Below, piece after piece: positions 8,736 to 17,528 of a stretch of DNA of 64,000 bases. The stretch spans positions 124,001 through 188,000 of the forward strand of contig NZ_BAMX01000006.1 of NCBI RefSeq assembly GCF_000963965.1. The letters run 5' to 3'. A model generated the notes under the pieces. The model was not told where the DNA came from. It saw only the letters and a list, made by a program, of their open reading frames with translations, and made no database searches. How positions within the stretch are numbered: the first letter of the stretch is position 1; each line of letters begins with the position of its first letter. The position numbers and the translations under genes are program-made. The stretch comes from Acetobacter orientalis (lineage in GTDB: Bacteria; Pseudomonadota; Alphaproteobacteria; Acetobacterales; Acetobacteraceae).

Positions 8736-9197
8736 TTAGACAGCCTGCTTTTTGCTGCGGCGACCACGGCCGGTGGTTTCTTCACCTTCTGCTGTCGCGT
8801 GAATTTTGCGGCCTAAACCAATTTCGCGTGCCAGCGTAGAGCGGCGTTCAGCATAGTTAGGAGCAACCATGGGGTAGTCTGCTGGCAGGCCCCAACGTTC
8901 ACGGTACTGCTCAGGGGTCATGCCATAAGCGCTCTGCAGGTGGCGTTTCAGCATTTTCAGCTTTTTGCCGTCTTCAAGGCAGACAATATAGTCAGGAAAA
9001 ACCGAACGTTTTACGGGAACAGCAGGCTGGAGCTTTTCTGGCTCACTTTGTGGCTGATCTGCTGTTTTAAGAGCCTGATACACATCTTTTATGAGTGCAG
9101 GAATAGTTGCAGGGTCTGTTTGAGTGCTAGAGACCTGTGCAGAAACAATTTCTGCAACCAAGTCAAGAATGATAGGGTAGCTCTGGTTCTCACTCAT
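8736..9197 (-). CDS. MucR/Ros family transcriptional regulator
   Basis: MucR proteins are alphaproteobacterial nucleoid-like repressors that bind AT-rich promoters and control exopolysaccharide, motility and cell-cycle genes. The 153-residue protein has the N-terminal oligomerisation segment, then CLEDGKKLKMLKRHL and the conserved GMTPEQYRERWGLPADYPMV. In the zinc-finger position C73, D76 and H86 are present, but residue 90 is alanine where many MucR proteins have the last histidine. The C-terminal tail is basic (GRGRRSKKQAV). It faces the ManC gene across an AT-rich region and could regulate it and itself; that is inference. Confidence 0.9.
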   Translation of the reverse strand: MSENQSYPIILDLVAEIVSAQVSSTQTDPATIPALIKDVYQALKTADQPQSEPEKLQPAVPVKRSVFPDYIVCLEDGKKLKMLKRHLQSAYGMTPEQYRERWGLPADYPMVAPNYAERRSTLAREIGLGRKIHATAEGEETTGRGRRSKKQAV

Positions 9198-9564
9198 TTT
9201 CTGGTTCCATTATATTTTGTGTTATGAATGTTTGACTCATATAGGCCCTATTCTTTCTTGTGAATAGAGAATGTTCAAAATTGACTGAACAACTTCTGTT
9301 TTTTTCGTAAACATGCAATGCATTTTTGTCAGAACGAGCTTTTTTGTAAGTAAAAATAAAAATACTGTAATATCCTAATTGGCTCTATCAATTTTTTTGT
9401 ATGCCCTTAACTCATCGGTCTAGCCGCTATTGTGGTGAGTATTCGCTACGCTACCGTAAAAATTTGGGTCATTTCTATGCTGTAAAAATACGCTCAAGCG
9501 TATGCCTGTTACAATTAAGAAAAAACGATATAGTTCGTGCCAAGAGTACTTAGGGAACCGAACT
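9198..9564. promoter_or_regulatory. AT-rich divergent intergenic region, mucR / manC
   Basis: No gene is seen in this 367-base gap. From about 9230 to 9420 it is clearly richer in A/T than its surroundings, with T- and A-runs and T-A steps of the kind MucR proteins favour. Inverted repeats include CTATTC/GAATAG at about 9248-9267 and the 14-base TACGCT-CA-AGCGTA at 9489-9502, 62 bases before the manC start. The likely content is the two divergent promoters and operator sites. Confidence 0.5.
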
Positions 9565-11004
9565 ATGACACAAAGCCAGTCACATAAGGGGCATGTTGTC
9601 CCAGTCATTTTGTCCGGAGGGACAGGGAGTAGATTATGGCCAATGTCGCGTGCCAGTTACCCTAAGCAACTTCTTGCTCTTTTGGGGCAGCAAAGCATGC
9701 TGCAGCAAACTGTTTTGCGTAGTGGGCATGTTGGGTGTGGTGCCCCTCTTATTGTTTGCAACGATGAGCACCGCTTTCTTATTGCTGAGCAAGTGCGTGA
9801 GGTTTTGTCTGAAAAAGCCCAGATTATTTTAGAACCTGTAGGCCGGAACTCTGCACCTGCTATTGCTGTGGCAGCTTTTGCCGCTGCGCAAACAGACCCG
9901 CAGGCTGTTTTGTGGATAATGCCAGCCGATGCCAATATTGCAGATATGGACGCGTTAGGAGCAAGTGTTGAAAAAGCCGTGCAGGCTGCACAGCAAGGCC
10001 GTATTGCAACGTTTGGTATGAAGCCAACACACCCTGAAACGGGTTATGGCTATATAGAGCAAGGTGCACCTTTACCGGGTGTTGAGGGGGCTTTTGAGGT
10101 AAAAGCCTTTCGTGAGAAGCCCAATAAACAGACGGCCGAACTGTTTTTGAAAGAGGGTGGGTATTTCTGGAACTCGGGTATGTTTGTCTTCCGGGTTGAT
10201 GTGCTGCTAGCGGAAATGCAGAAATATGCGCCAGATGTTGTGCGTTATGCGCAAGAAGCATTGGAAAAACGCAAAGTCGATCTTGATTTTATCAGGTTAG
10301 ATAAAGCTGCATTTGAGAATGCTCCTGATATTTCTATCGATTATGCGCTGGCTGAAAAAACAGATTTATCTGTCGTGATTCCCGCAGATTTTACATGGTC
10401 AGATGTTGGGAGTTGGGATGCGCTGTGGGAGCTAAGCGCAAAAGATAGCGCTGAGAATGCTTTGGTTGGAGATGTGTTGGTAGAAGATGCACGTGGCTGT
10501 TACGTGCGCTCAGAAGGTCCCCTTACAGCCGTTGCAGGACTAGATAACGCGGTGGTGGTTGTGACTGCCGATGCGGTTTTGGTGACACATAAAAGCTGCG
10601 CGCAAGATGTTAAGAAAATTGTTGATCGTCTGAAAAAAGAAGGGCGTTTAGAGGCCTCGGCACACCGGAAATGTTATCGGCCATGGGGGTATTATGAATC
10701 TCTCACGAGTGAGACGCGCTTTCAGGTGAAGCGTATTGTTGTGAACCCCGGTGGTAAGTTATCGCTGCAAAAACATTTTCATCGCTCAGAGCACTGGGTT
10801 GTTGTGGGGGGTGTCGCCTTGGTCACCCGAGATCAAGATGAAGTGCTGCTGCGTGAGAATGAAAGTATTTACCTGCCCCAAGGCAGTGTGCACCGTTTGG
10901 AAAACCCCGGTAAAATTCCTTTAACTCTTATTGAGGTGCAGTCTGGCGCTTATTTGGGTGAGGATGATATTATAAGATTAGAAGACAGTTATAATAGAAA
11001 TTGA
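9565..11004 (+). CDS. manC: mannose-1-phosphate guanylyltransferase / mannose-6-phosphate isomerase
   Basis: This bifunctional type II enzyme (ManC/AlgA/XanB family, 479 residues) makes GDP-mannose for exopolysaccharide and lipopolysaccharide. The N-terminal nucleotidyltransferase has GGTGSRLWPMSR at 18-29 and FVEKP-like FREKPN. The C-terminal cupin isomerase shows PWGYYESL, GGKLSLQKHFHRSEHW and a YLPQGSVHRLENPG stretch, with the metal-binding histidines. ATG 9565 is preceded by AGGGA; the upstream 21 in-frame codons are not conserved. It is monocistronic, with a strong terminator at 11029. The MucR gene across the divergent promoter suggests exopolysaccharide control. Confidence 0.95.
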   Translation: MTQSQSHKGHVVPVILSGGTGSRLWPMSRASYPKQLLALLGQQSMLQQTVLRSGHVGCGAPLIVCNDEHRFLIAEQVREVLSEKAQIILEPVGRNSAPAIAVAAFAAAQTDPQAVLWIMPADANIADMDALGASVEKAVQAAQQGRIATFGMKPTHPETGYGYIEQGAPLPGVEGAFEVKAFREKPNKQTAELFLKEGGYFWNSGMFVFRVDVLLAEMQKYAPDVVRYAQEALEKRKVDLDFIRLDKAAFENAPDISIDYALAEKTDLSVVIPADFTWSDVGSWDALWELSAKDSAENALVGDVLVEDARGCYVRSEGPLTAVAGLDNAVVVVTADAVLVTHKSCAQDVKKIVDRLKKEGRLEASAHRKCYRPWGYYESLTSETRFQVKRIVVNPGGKLSLQKHFHRSEHWVVVGGVALVTRDQDEVLLRENESIYLPQGSVHRLENPGKIPLTLIEVQSGAYLGEDDIIRLEDSYNRN

Positions 11005-11028
11005 TAAATAAAGAGCGCTGAATACCAA

Positions 11029-11056
11029 AAAAGCTCCCCGAAAGGGGAGCTTTTTT
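11029..11056. terminator. bidirectional terminator between manC and lysR
   Basis: AAGCTCCCC at 11031-11039 and GGGGAGCTT at 11044-11052 form a perfect stem with a GAAA tetraloop. It is flanked by A-run and T-run, so it can stop both convergent genes. Confidence 0.93.
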
Positions 11057-11082
11057 GCAGAGCGTCGAGTCTGATAATTTGC

Positions 11083-11964
11083 TTACCGAATACCCAGTTC
11101 GCTCATCAGGAAGTCACGGAAGACAGCAACACGTTTGGAGCTACGCAATTCTTCTGGATAGACGAAGTACGCATCCACTGTTGGTGTTGTAATATCTGGT
11201 AGAATTTGCACCAGATTAGGAAATTCCTTGGCGGCATAGGTTGGAATGGAGCCAATGCCCAGCCCAGATGCAATGGCAGAAGCCATGGCGGCCATGCTGT
11301 TTACTTCAAGGCGTGCAACTTGTTTGTTGCCGTTGGAGCGTGCAGCCTCAGCAAGCCAATTGATGTGTGCAACGGGTGGGTGATGTTCCCCAAACAAGAC
11401 CAACTGGTGGCCAGAAATTTCTTCTAATGTTTTAGGAGCACCGTGTTTTTCAATATAGGCGGGGTCTGCAAAAATGGGCAGATGAAAGTCTGCCAAGTGC
11501 CGCTGGATAAGGTCTGGTTGGCGCGGTGCGTGCATACGTACTGCCACATCGGCTTCACGCATACCCAAGTCCAGATCGTTGTCTTCCAGAATAAGGCAGA
11601 TATCAATATCGGGGTTGGCTGCCATAAATTTGTGCAGTCGTGGCATAAGCCAGCAATTACCAAAACCCGTTGTCGTTGTTACGCGTAGCCGTCCTGCGGC
11701 CTTTTCCTTGCTTTCGGTTAAAAGCGTTTGTGTCATTTCAAGTTTTGAAAAGACCTCACGCACCGTCTTGTGCAACGTCTCGCCCTGTTCTGTGAGAATA
11801 AGCCCACGGGCATGACGGTGAAAAAGAGGAACCTGAAGGACGTCCTCAAGAGCTGAAATCTGGCGAGAAACGGCAGATTGGCTCAGGTTAAGGACATCCC
11901 CAGCGTGGGTAAAGGAACCCGCTTCGGCTACAGCATGGAAAACCCGGAGTTTGTCCCAGTCCAC
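11083..11964 (-). CDS. LysR family transcriptional regulator
   Basis: The 293-residue protein has an N-terminal LysR helix-turn-helix (LRVFHAVAEAGSFTHAGDVL, then LSQSAVSRQISALE) and a C-terminal periplasmic-binding-like effector domain. The start is GTG 11964, with AGGAGG five bases upstream; a TTG at 11979 would overlap that site and is rejected. It lies 106 bases downstream of trxB on the same strand, so it could respond to redox state, but no conserved cysteine pair typical of OxyR is evident. The effector is unknown. Confidence 0.9.
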   Translation of the reverse strand: MDWDKLRVFHAVAEAGSFTHAGDVLNLSQSAVSRQISALEDVLQVPLFHRHARGLILTEQGETLHKTVREVFSKLEMTQTLLTESKEKAAGRLRVTTTTGFGNCWLMPRLHKFMAANPDIDICLILEDNDLDLGMREADVAVRMHAPRQPDLIQRHLADFHLPIFADPAYIEKHGAPKTLEEISGHQLVLFGEHHPPVAHINWLAEAARSNGNKQVARLEVNSMAAMASAIASGLGIGSIPTYAAKEFPNLVQILPDITTPTVDAYFVYPEELRSSKRVAVFRDFLMSELGIR

Positions 11965-12070
11965 GCACGCCTCCTGCAATTATTGAATGAAGTGTTTGGA
12001 GTTAAGAAGTGTTAGCTCCAATTTCATTACGTGCAGTAATTGTCCGGCGGGGTCAAGAGATGACATGTTA

Positions 12071-13021
12071 TTAAGAAGTTGTCTCGGCCAGATAACGCTC
12101 GGCATCAAGCGCTGCCATGCACCCGCTGCCTGCGGCCGTTACGGCTTGGCGGTAAATTTTATCTTGCACGTCTCCGGCGGCAAAAACACCTGGTACAGAA
12201 GTGCGGGTGCTGCCCGGTGTTGTGGTAATATAGCCCTCAGTATCAAGAGCCAGTTCGTTTTTGAAGATACCCGTATTAGGGGCGTGGCCAATGGCAACAA
12301 AAACGCCATCGGTTGCTAGGGAGCTTACAGTGCCATCAACTGTGTTGCGTAATTTAACACCGCACACAACAGACGGCTCACCCGCAGCCTCAATTTCTTC
12401 TATAGCTGTATTCCACAAAATAGATGTTTTGGGGTTATTGAAAAAACGGTCTTGCAAGATTTTTTCTGCACGCAGGCTGTCGCGGCGGTGAATAAGGGTA
12501 ACATGTGCCGCGTGGTGGGTAAGGTAAATTGCTTCTTCAACGGCTGTGTTGCCACCGCCAACCACAACAACGTTTTTACCACGATAGAAAAAACCATCGC
12601 ATGTGGCGCAGGCAGAGACCCCAGCCCCTTGCAGTTTTTGCTCGCTAGGTAAGCCAAGCCATTTTGCCTGTGCACCTGTTGCAATAATAACGGAGCGGGC
12701 AACGTAATGCGTGCCGGAATCTCCAACTAAATGGAAAGGGGAGCCTGAGGAAAAATCGACCGAGGTGATAATGTCGTGCTCAATACGTGTGCCCACATGT
12801 TCAGCTTGTGCGGCCATTTGTTCCATCAGCCAAGGGCCTTGCACAGCTTGGGCAAAGCCGGGATAGTTTTCAACGTCTGTTGTAATCATGAGCTGGCCAC
12901 CGGGTTGTAACCCTGCCACCAGAACGGGTTTGAGATTGGCACGTGCAGCATAAATGGCGGCGGTATAGCCAGCCGGTCCTGCGCCAATAACAAGCAGGTC
13001 TGTGGTGATGGTCTGGGTCAT
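12071..13021 (-). CDS. trxB: thioredoxin reductase
   Basis: TrxB passes electrons from NADPH through FAD to thioredoxin in the cytoplasm. The 316-residue protein has the FAD motif GAGPAGYTAAIYAAR near the N terminus, the redox pair C138-A-T-C141, the NADPH motif GGGNTAVEEA and the C-terminal GVFAAGDVQDK FAD motif. ATG 13021 is chosen because MTQTITTDLLVIGAGPAG matches the family; AAAGG is upstream. The opposite-strand Lrp gene is divergent across 185 bases. Confidence 0.96.
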   Translation of the reverse strand: MTQTITTDLLVIGAGPAGYTAAIYAARANLKPVLVAGLQPGGQLMITTDVENYPGFAQAVQGPWLMEQMAAQAEHVGTRIEHDIITSVDFSSGSPFHLVGDSGTHYVARSVIIATGAQAKWLGLPSEQKLQGAGVSACATCDGFFYRGKNVVVVGGGNTAVEEAIYLTHHAAHVTLIHRRDSLRAEKILQDRFFNNPKTSILWNTAIEEIEAAGEPSVVCGVKLRNTVDGTVSSLATDGVFVAIGHAPNTGIFKNELALDTEGYITTTPGSTRTSVPGVFAAGDVQDKIYRQAVTAAGSGCMAALDAERYLAETTS

Positions 13022-13206
13022 GATGGCGGGCCTTTCTGAAATGATGCCACTTTGCATGAGTGCAGTGTCAGAACTGCTGACTTAAACGCGATATGGCGGC
13101 TGATGAGGTTAAGGGCAAGAGCGTTTGCGGCGTTGGCATGTGCGTGGCATATACTGCCCAGACAAAGTGATGACATAAGGCCGCGGCACAGAATGGAACA
13201 AACACG

Positions 13207-13692
13207 GTGACAGAACTTGATGCTGTTGACCTACGCATTGTAGCAGAGTTGCAAGAAGATGGGCGCATGACCAATGTGGAATTGGCGCGCCGGGTTGGTA
13301 TTTCCGCACCTCCCTGTTTGCGGCGTGTACGGCGGTTGGAAGAGTTGGGCGTTGTGCGTGGCTACCATGCCCAACCAGATGCCACCATGCTGGGCTGGCC
13401 TATTACGTTTTTTGCGCTCATTGGGTTGGATAGCCAAAAAGAAGCCGTGCTTTCTGCCTTTGAGCACAACTTGGCCCAGTGGCCAGAAGTGCGTGAGTGC
13501 CACATGATTCGTGGTGGCGGAGACTTTTTGGTGCGCCTTATTGCCCGTGACGCAGCACACGAAAACTTACTGACCCGCCACCTTACAGAAGCACCGCATG
13601 TTATCAGGGTGCAAACCTTGCAAACAATCCGTACGAGCCTAGAGCGTAGCGGTGTGCCCTTGCCTATGGAAGGCGAGGGAAAGGCTAAATGA
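13207..13692 (+). CDS. Lrp/AsnC family transcriptional regulator
   Basis: The 161-residue protein has an AsnC-type winged helix (VDLRIVAELQEDGRM, then ELARRVGISAPPCLRRVRRL) and a C-terminal RAM/ligand domain (IRGGGDFLVRLIARD). Lrp proteins sense amino acids, but the ligand cannot be inferred here. It starts at GTG 13207 with GGAAC upstream. It is divergent from trxB, and the glycosyltransferase gene starts 34 bases downstream, probably on the same transcript. Confidence 0.92.
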   Translation: MTELDAVDLRIVAELQEDGRMTNVELARRVGISAPPCLRRVRRLEELGVVRGYHAQPDATMLGWPITFFALIGLDSQKEAVLSAFEHNLAQWPEVRECHMIRGGGDFLVRLIARDAAHENLLTRHLTEAPHVIRVQTLQTIRTSLERSGVPLPMEGEGKAK

Positions 13693-13726
13693 AACAGCCC
13701 AAATACCCCACAAGGCCGTACATTTA

Positions 13727-15190
13727 ATGTTTGCAGGGCAGGCAAGCAGGCTGTGGTGGCTATGCCTGCTCAGCCTGACTGTTATGCGTATATTGGTATG
13801 CGCATGGCTGCCCCTTACCCCAGATGAGGCCTATTACCGTATTTGGGCTTTGGCCCCGGCGTTGGGGTATTTTGACCACCCGCCCATGGTGGCAGCCTTT
13901 ATTAAAATAGGCCAAATTTTAGCAGGCGACACGCCATTAGGACTGCGCCTTTTAGGCCCCTTAAGTGCAGGGTTAGGCACAGTTTTTTTAGCCTACGCTG
14001 CCCGTGACTGGGCTTTATTGCGCGGTAAGGATGCGGCTCAAGCTATGGGCTCTGCCCTAAAAGCAGCTGTGCTCTTAAATGCTACGCTGGCTTTGGGTGT
14101 TGGTTGTGTGGTGATGACCCCAGACACACCGCTGGTTTTTTTTATAACACTTTTTGTGTGGGCTTTTGTGAGGCTGGTGCGCACGCAAAACGGCGCGTGG
14201 TGGTTGGCGGTAGGGGCCGCCGCAGGTTTGGGTTTTGCCAGCAAATACACAGCGTTACTGCCTGTGGCTGGTTTGGGTGTGTGGGTATTGTTAACACCGC
14301 TCGGGCGCGGGTGGCTTAAAACTAAGTGGCTATGGTTGGGCGGTGTGAGTGCCATTTTGTGTGCGTCTCCCGTTATTTGGTGGAATGCAACACACCATTG
14401 GGCCAGCTTTTTAAAGCAGGGTGGGCGCGTAGGTGACTGGCACCCGGCAAAAATGCTGACTTATTTTAGTGAATTAGTTGGCGGGCAGGTGGGGTTGGCC
14501 ACACCCGGTATTTTCGTTTTCTTTGTGGCTGGCGTTTATTTGCTGTTGAGGCAAAAAGAGGCCGTTTCTCGTGCGTTATTCTGCATGGTTGTGGTGCCAG
14601 TGCTGGTTTTTGTGCAGCATGCAGTTGGGGCACGCGTGCAGGCAAACTGGCCTGTTGTTTTATACCCACTCTTGGCACTGGCAGGCACGCTCCCTGTGTG
14701 GCGCTGGTGGAAAGGTGCAAGCTGTTTAGGGTTTGCGTTAAGCGCCTTTGTTATTGTGCAGGCTCTTTTTGCACCACTGAAAGCGTCAGCCCATATTGAT
14801 ATTACTTTGCGCCAAATGGGGGGCTGGGCTGCATTTGTGCAGAGCTTACCAACAGATTCCCCCTTAATTGCAGATGATTACGGCTTGGCTGGCGAACTTG
14901 CTTTTTACAGTAAGAGCCAGCAGCCGGTTATTGCCGTAGAGCCACGCTGGGCCTTGTTTAACCTACCGCACACCGCCTGTGCTGAGGGGTACCTAGTGCG
15001 TGGCCATAAGCAGGGTGATGACCCTGAGCGTGCAGGCTTTCATGTATTGGCACGTTTGCCTGTTGTTACCAGAATGCGCGCCAGCCAAGTGGCCGATACC
15101 TATAGTGTTTATAAAGTCAGCTTGGCGTGCACAGGGGCAGATGGTGCCCAAAATGCAGTGGTTTTGCCCCTGCGTAAGCGTGCCCAGTAG
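13727..15190 (+). CDS. GT39/ArnT-like membrane glycosyltransferase
   Basis: The 487-residue protein has about 11-12 hydrophobic segments. The N-terminal TPDEAYYRIWALAPALGYFD carries the acidic DE pair of the PMT/ArnT family first periplasmic loop, followed by HPPMVAAFIKIGQ. Such enzymes use polyprenyl-phosphate sugars to modify lipid A or proteins on the periplasmic side. The exact acceptor is unknown. ATG 13727 is chosen, with AAGG about 12 bases upstream; the longer frame overlapping the lrp gene is not hydrophobic and unlikely. gshB starts 91 bases downstream. Confidence 0.87.
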   Translation: MFAGQASRLWWLCLLSLTVMRILVCAWLPLTPDEAYYRIWALAPALGYFDHPPMVAAFIKIGQILAGDTPLGLRLLGPLSAGLGTVFLAYAARDWALLRGKDAAQAMGSALKAAVLLNATLALGVGCVVMTPDTPLVFFITLFVWAFVRLVRTQNGAWWLAVGAAAGLGFASKYTALLPVAGLGVWVLLTPLGRGWLKTKWLWLGGVSAILCASPVIWWNATHHWASFLKQGGRVGDWHPAKMLTYFSELVGGQVGLATPGIFVFFVAGVYLLLRQKEAVSRALFCMVVVPVLVFVQHAVGARVQANWPVVLYPLLALAGTLPVWRWWKGASCLGFALSAFVIVQALFAPLKASAHIDITLRQMGGWAAFVQSLPTDSPLIADDYGLAGELAFYSKSQQPVIAVEPRWALFNLPHTACAEGYLVRGHKQGDDPERAGFHVLARLPVVTRMRASQVADTYSVYKVSLACTGADGAQNAVVLPLRKRAQ

Positions 15191-15280
15191 AGCAGCGTAC
15201 AGGTTGCCTTTGGACAGGCGCGCAGAACAGGGATACGGTAGAAACGACAACGCAGATAAAACAAGGGAAAACACAGCGGT

Positions 15281-16273
15281 ATGGCATCTTCACTGAACGT
15301 GGCTGTCCAGATGGATCCACTGGAGCATATCAATATTGATGGAGATTCCACCTTCGCTCTGATGCTTGAAGCTCAGGCTAGGGGGCATAGTCTGTATGTG
15401 TACGAAGTGCCGTCTTTGGCGTTGGGTGAAGGCGTTGTGGCCCCTAACGCCCCAGCACAAGCCCGGGTAAGTGCAGAGCTACGGCCCGTAACTGTGCAGC
15501 GTGAAAAAGGAAACCACGCAACATTTGGGCAGGCGGCCCGCCGCTCTTTGGGTGAGATGGACGTGGTGTTGATGCGCCAAGACCCCCCTTTTGATATGGC
15601 CTATATTACCGCAACCCACCTGCTAGACCATGTGCACGGCATTGGCCCAGACAAAGCGCTGGTTGTAAACGACCCCCGCTGGGTGCGCGATTCACCCGAA
15701 AAATTGCTGGTTACGCATTTTCCACACCTTATGCCGCCAACGCTTGTTACATGGGATATTGGCCAGATTCGGGCCTTTAGAGCCAAGTGGCGCGATATTA
15801 TTGTTAAGCCTTTGTTTGGTAATGGCGGCAGCGGTATTTTCCGTATTAAGGAAGATGACCAGAACCTGAACGCCCTACTTGAAATGCATTTTGCGCGCTC
15901 GCGCGAACCGTTGATGATCCAGCGTTACGAACCTGCGGTTAAAGCGGGTGATAAACGCATTATCTTGGTGGATGGCGTACCCGTAGGGGCTATTAACCGC
16001 GTACCCTCAGAGGAAGACCACCGCTCTAACATGCATGTGGGTGGGGTGGCACGTAAAGTTGCCCTGACAGAGCGTGATAAAGAAATATGCGCGACAATTG
16101 GCCCGTTCCTTAAAGAACACGGCCTTATTTTTGTGGGTATTGATGTGATTGGGGATTACCTGACCGAAATCAATGTAACCTCTCCCACCGGTTTGCAGGA
16201 ACTTGAACGCTTTGACGGCATTAATGGTGCAGCGGCAATATGGGAGTGTATTGAGGCCAAATTGAAAGCCTAA
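15281..16273 (+). CDS. gshB: glutathione synthase
   Basis: GshB joins gamma-glutamylcysteine and glycine with ATP. The 330-residue ATP-grasp protein shows the family features [44 protein letters not shown], and the C-terminal [17 protein letters not shown] metal-binding segment. Length is close to the usual 315-330. AAGGG lies about 15 bases before ATG 15281. Glutathione would also be relevant to the Atm1-type exporter at 37189. Confidence 0.96.
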   Translation: MASSLNVAVQMDPLEHINIDGDSTFALMLEAQARGHSLYVYEVPSLALGEGVVAPNAPAQARVSAELRPVTVQREKGNHATFGQAARRSLGEMDVVLMRQDPPFDMAYITATHLLDHVHGIGPDKALVVNDPRWVRDSPEKLLVTHFPHLMPPTLVTWDIGQIRAFRAKWRDIIVKPLFGNGGSGIFRIKEDDQNLNALLEMHFARSREPLMIQRYEPAVKAGDKRIILVDGVPVGAINRVPSEEDHRSNMHVGGVARKVALTERDKEICATIGPFLKEHGLIFVGIDVIGDYLTEINVTSPTGLQELERFDGINGAAAIWECIEAKLKA

Positions 16274-16297
16274 CGGCATAATATAAGGAGCAGCCCC

Positions 16298-16531
16298 TTA
16301 ACCGGGAGGAGAAGACTCGCTAGGCGCGGGTTTTCCGTCTTGGGGTTGGGGGGCGGTAAACAGAGGGGTATTATGGTCTAAACCCTCTGCTCCTTCTTCA
16401 TCAGGGTCACTGGGTAGAGTGTCTCTGCCAAAGCGGTTGTCTAGCCAACGCAAAATATTCTGGTGCCAGAAATAGGCAAAAATGGAGACCCACACAGCAA
16501 GACTAAGCAGGATAAGAGCCAGTTTCAGCAT
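16298..16531 (-). CDS. hypothetical single-span membrane protein
   Basis: The 77-residue frame has a clear N-terminal transmembrane helix (LKLALILLSLAVWVSIFAYF), a short basic stretch with RWLDNRFGRD, then an acidic and proline-rich tail. The positive charges after the helix predict an N-out or re-entrant orientation. The ribosome-binding site is weak (AGAGAAAC). It converges on gshB 24 bases away. I do not recognise a family. The amphipathic organisation and lack of frame competition support a real gene, but moderately. Confidence 0.5.
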   Translation of the reverse strand: MLKLALILLSLAVWVSIFAYFWHQNILRWLDNRFGRDTLPSDPDEEGAEGLDHNTPLFTAPQPQDGKPAPSESSPPG

Positions 16532-16684
16532 GTTTCTCTACTTACAGTGAGATGTGTTGCAAAGAAGGCAGAAAGTAAATGTGGCTTGAGACAACGGCGC
16601 TTTTGTGGCGTCACTTATTTTAAATTTAGAGGAAGATGCGTAGTGGCCCTTGAAGAAATTAGCACCAGCGGGCAGAGAGAGAGC

Positions 16685-17371
16685 ATGAGCGACGTTTTGC
16701 AAAAATGCGCACCCGGCAGTCAGGGTGATGATCCGGCTCCTTCGCGGTCAGCCTTGGATGCCGAAGCCGTTAAGGTGGCTTATCGCCGTTGGGCCGCTGT
16801 GTATGACACCGTTTTTGGTGGCGTATCAGCGTTTGGGCGCCGCAAAGCGGTAGAGGCCGTTAACAGCCTGTCTGGCACCAAAGTGCTGGAAGTAGGGGTT
16901 GGTACGGGCCTTGCGCTGCCCCATTATACAAAAAACAAACAGATAACAGGTATTGATCTGTCTGGTGACATGCTGGCCCGTGCGCGTGAGCGGGTGCAGC
17001 GTGAGCAGCTCAGCAATGTTGAAGCCCTGCTGGAAATGGACGCAGAAGAAACCTGCTTTGATGATGCGTCTTTCGATATTGCCGTGGCTATGTTTGTTGC
17101 CTCGGTTGTGCCGCACCCGCGCAAGCTTTTTCGTGAGTTAAAGCGTGTGGTTAAGCCCGGTGGGCATATTTTGTTTGTAAACCACTTTCTGGCACCCAGC
17201 GGTGTACGCGGCGTGGTAGAGCGCGGTATGGCGCGGGCTTCTCGCTCTTTGGGCTGGCACCCTGATTTTGCTATGGAATCTTTGCTGCCCCCAGAAGACA
17301 TTGCGCGTGCGCGTATCCAGTCTGTGCCGCCTGTTGGCCTGTTTACGCTGGTAACACTGGATAATATTTAA
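16685..17371 (+). CDS. pmtA: phosphatidylethanolamine N-methyltransferase (Rhodobacter type)
   Basis: PmtA makes phosphatidylcholine from phosphatidylethanolamine using S-adenosylmethionine. The 228-residue protein resembles the Rhodobacter-type enzyme: YRRWAAVYDTVFGGV, the SAM motif EVGVGTG at residues 69-75, GIDLSGDMLARARERV, and a C-terminal VNHFLAPSG and LGWHPDF. ATG 16685 has GAGAGAG upstream. The frame stays open 74 codons further, but that leader is not conserved. Phosphatidylcholine is a known acetic acid bacterial membrane lipid. A general class I methyltransferase is the alternative. Confidence 0.85.
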   Translation: MSDVLQKCAPGSQGDDPAPSRSALDAEAVKVAYRRWAAVYDTVFGGVSAFGRRKAVEAVNSLSGTKVLEVGVGTGLALPHYTKNKQITGIDLSGDMLARARERVQREQLSNVEALLEMDAEETCFDDASFDIAVAMFVASVVPHPRKLFRELKRVVKPGGHILFVNHFLAPSGVRGVVERGMARASRSLGWHPDFAMESLLPPEDIARARIQSVPPVGLFTLVTLDNI

Positions 17372-17383
17372 GTCTTTTTTGAA

Positions 17384-17417
17384 CTGTCGCCCTCTAGGCA
17401 CAACGCTGGGGCGACAG
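17384..17417. other. inverted repeat after pmtA
   Basis: CTGTCGCCC at 17384-17392 and GGGCGACAG at 17409-17417 form a perfect 9-base-pair stem with a 16-base loop. No T-run follows on either strand, so it may be a Rho-dependent pause or RNA-stability hairpin after pmtA. Confidence 0.45.
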
Positions 17418-17528
17418 ACTTGCGCATCTGAAACGCTCGTTCACGGCAAAAAAAATCGGTATAGGGTAACGGCTAGAGGTGCTTTAGGGTTGCCTCACTA
17501 AATCCGGGAATATGCGGGGTTGCACAGC

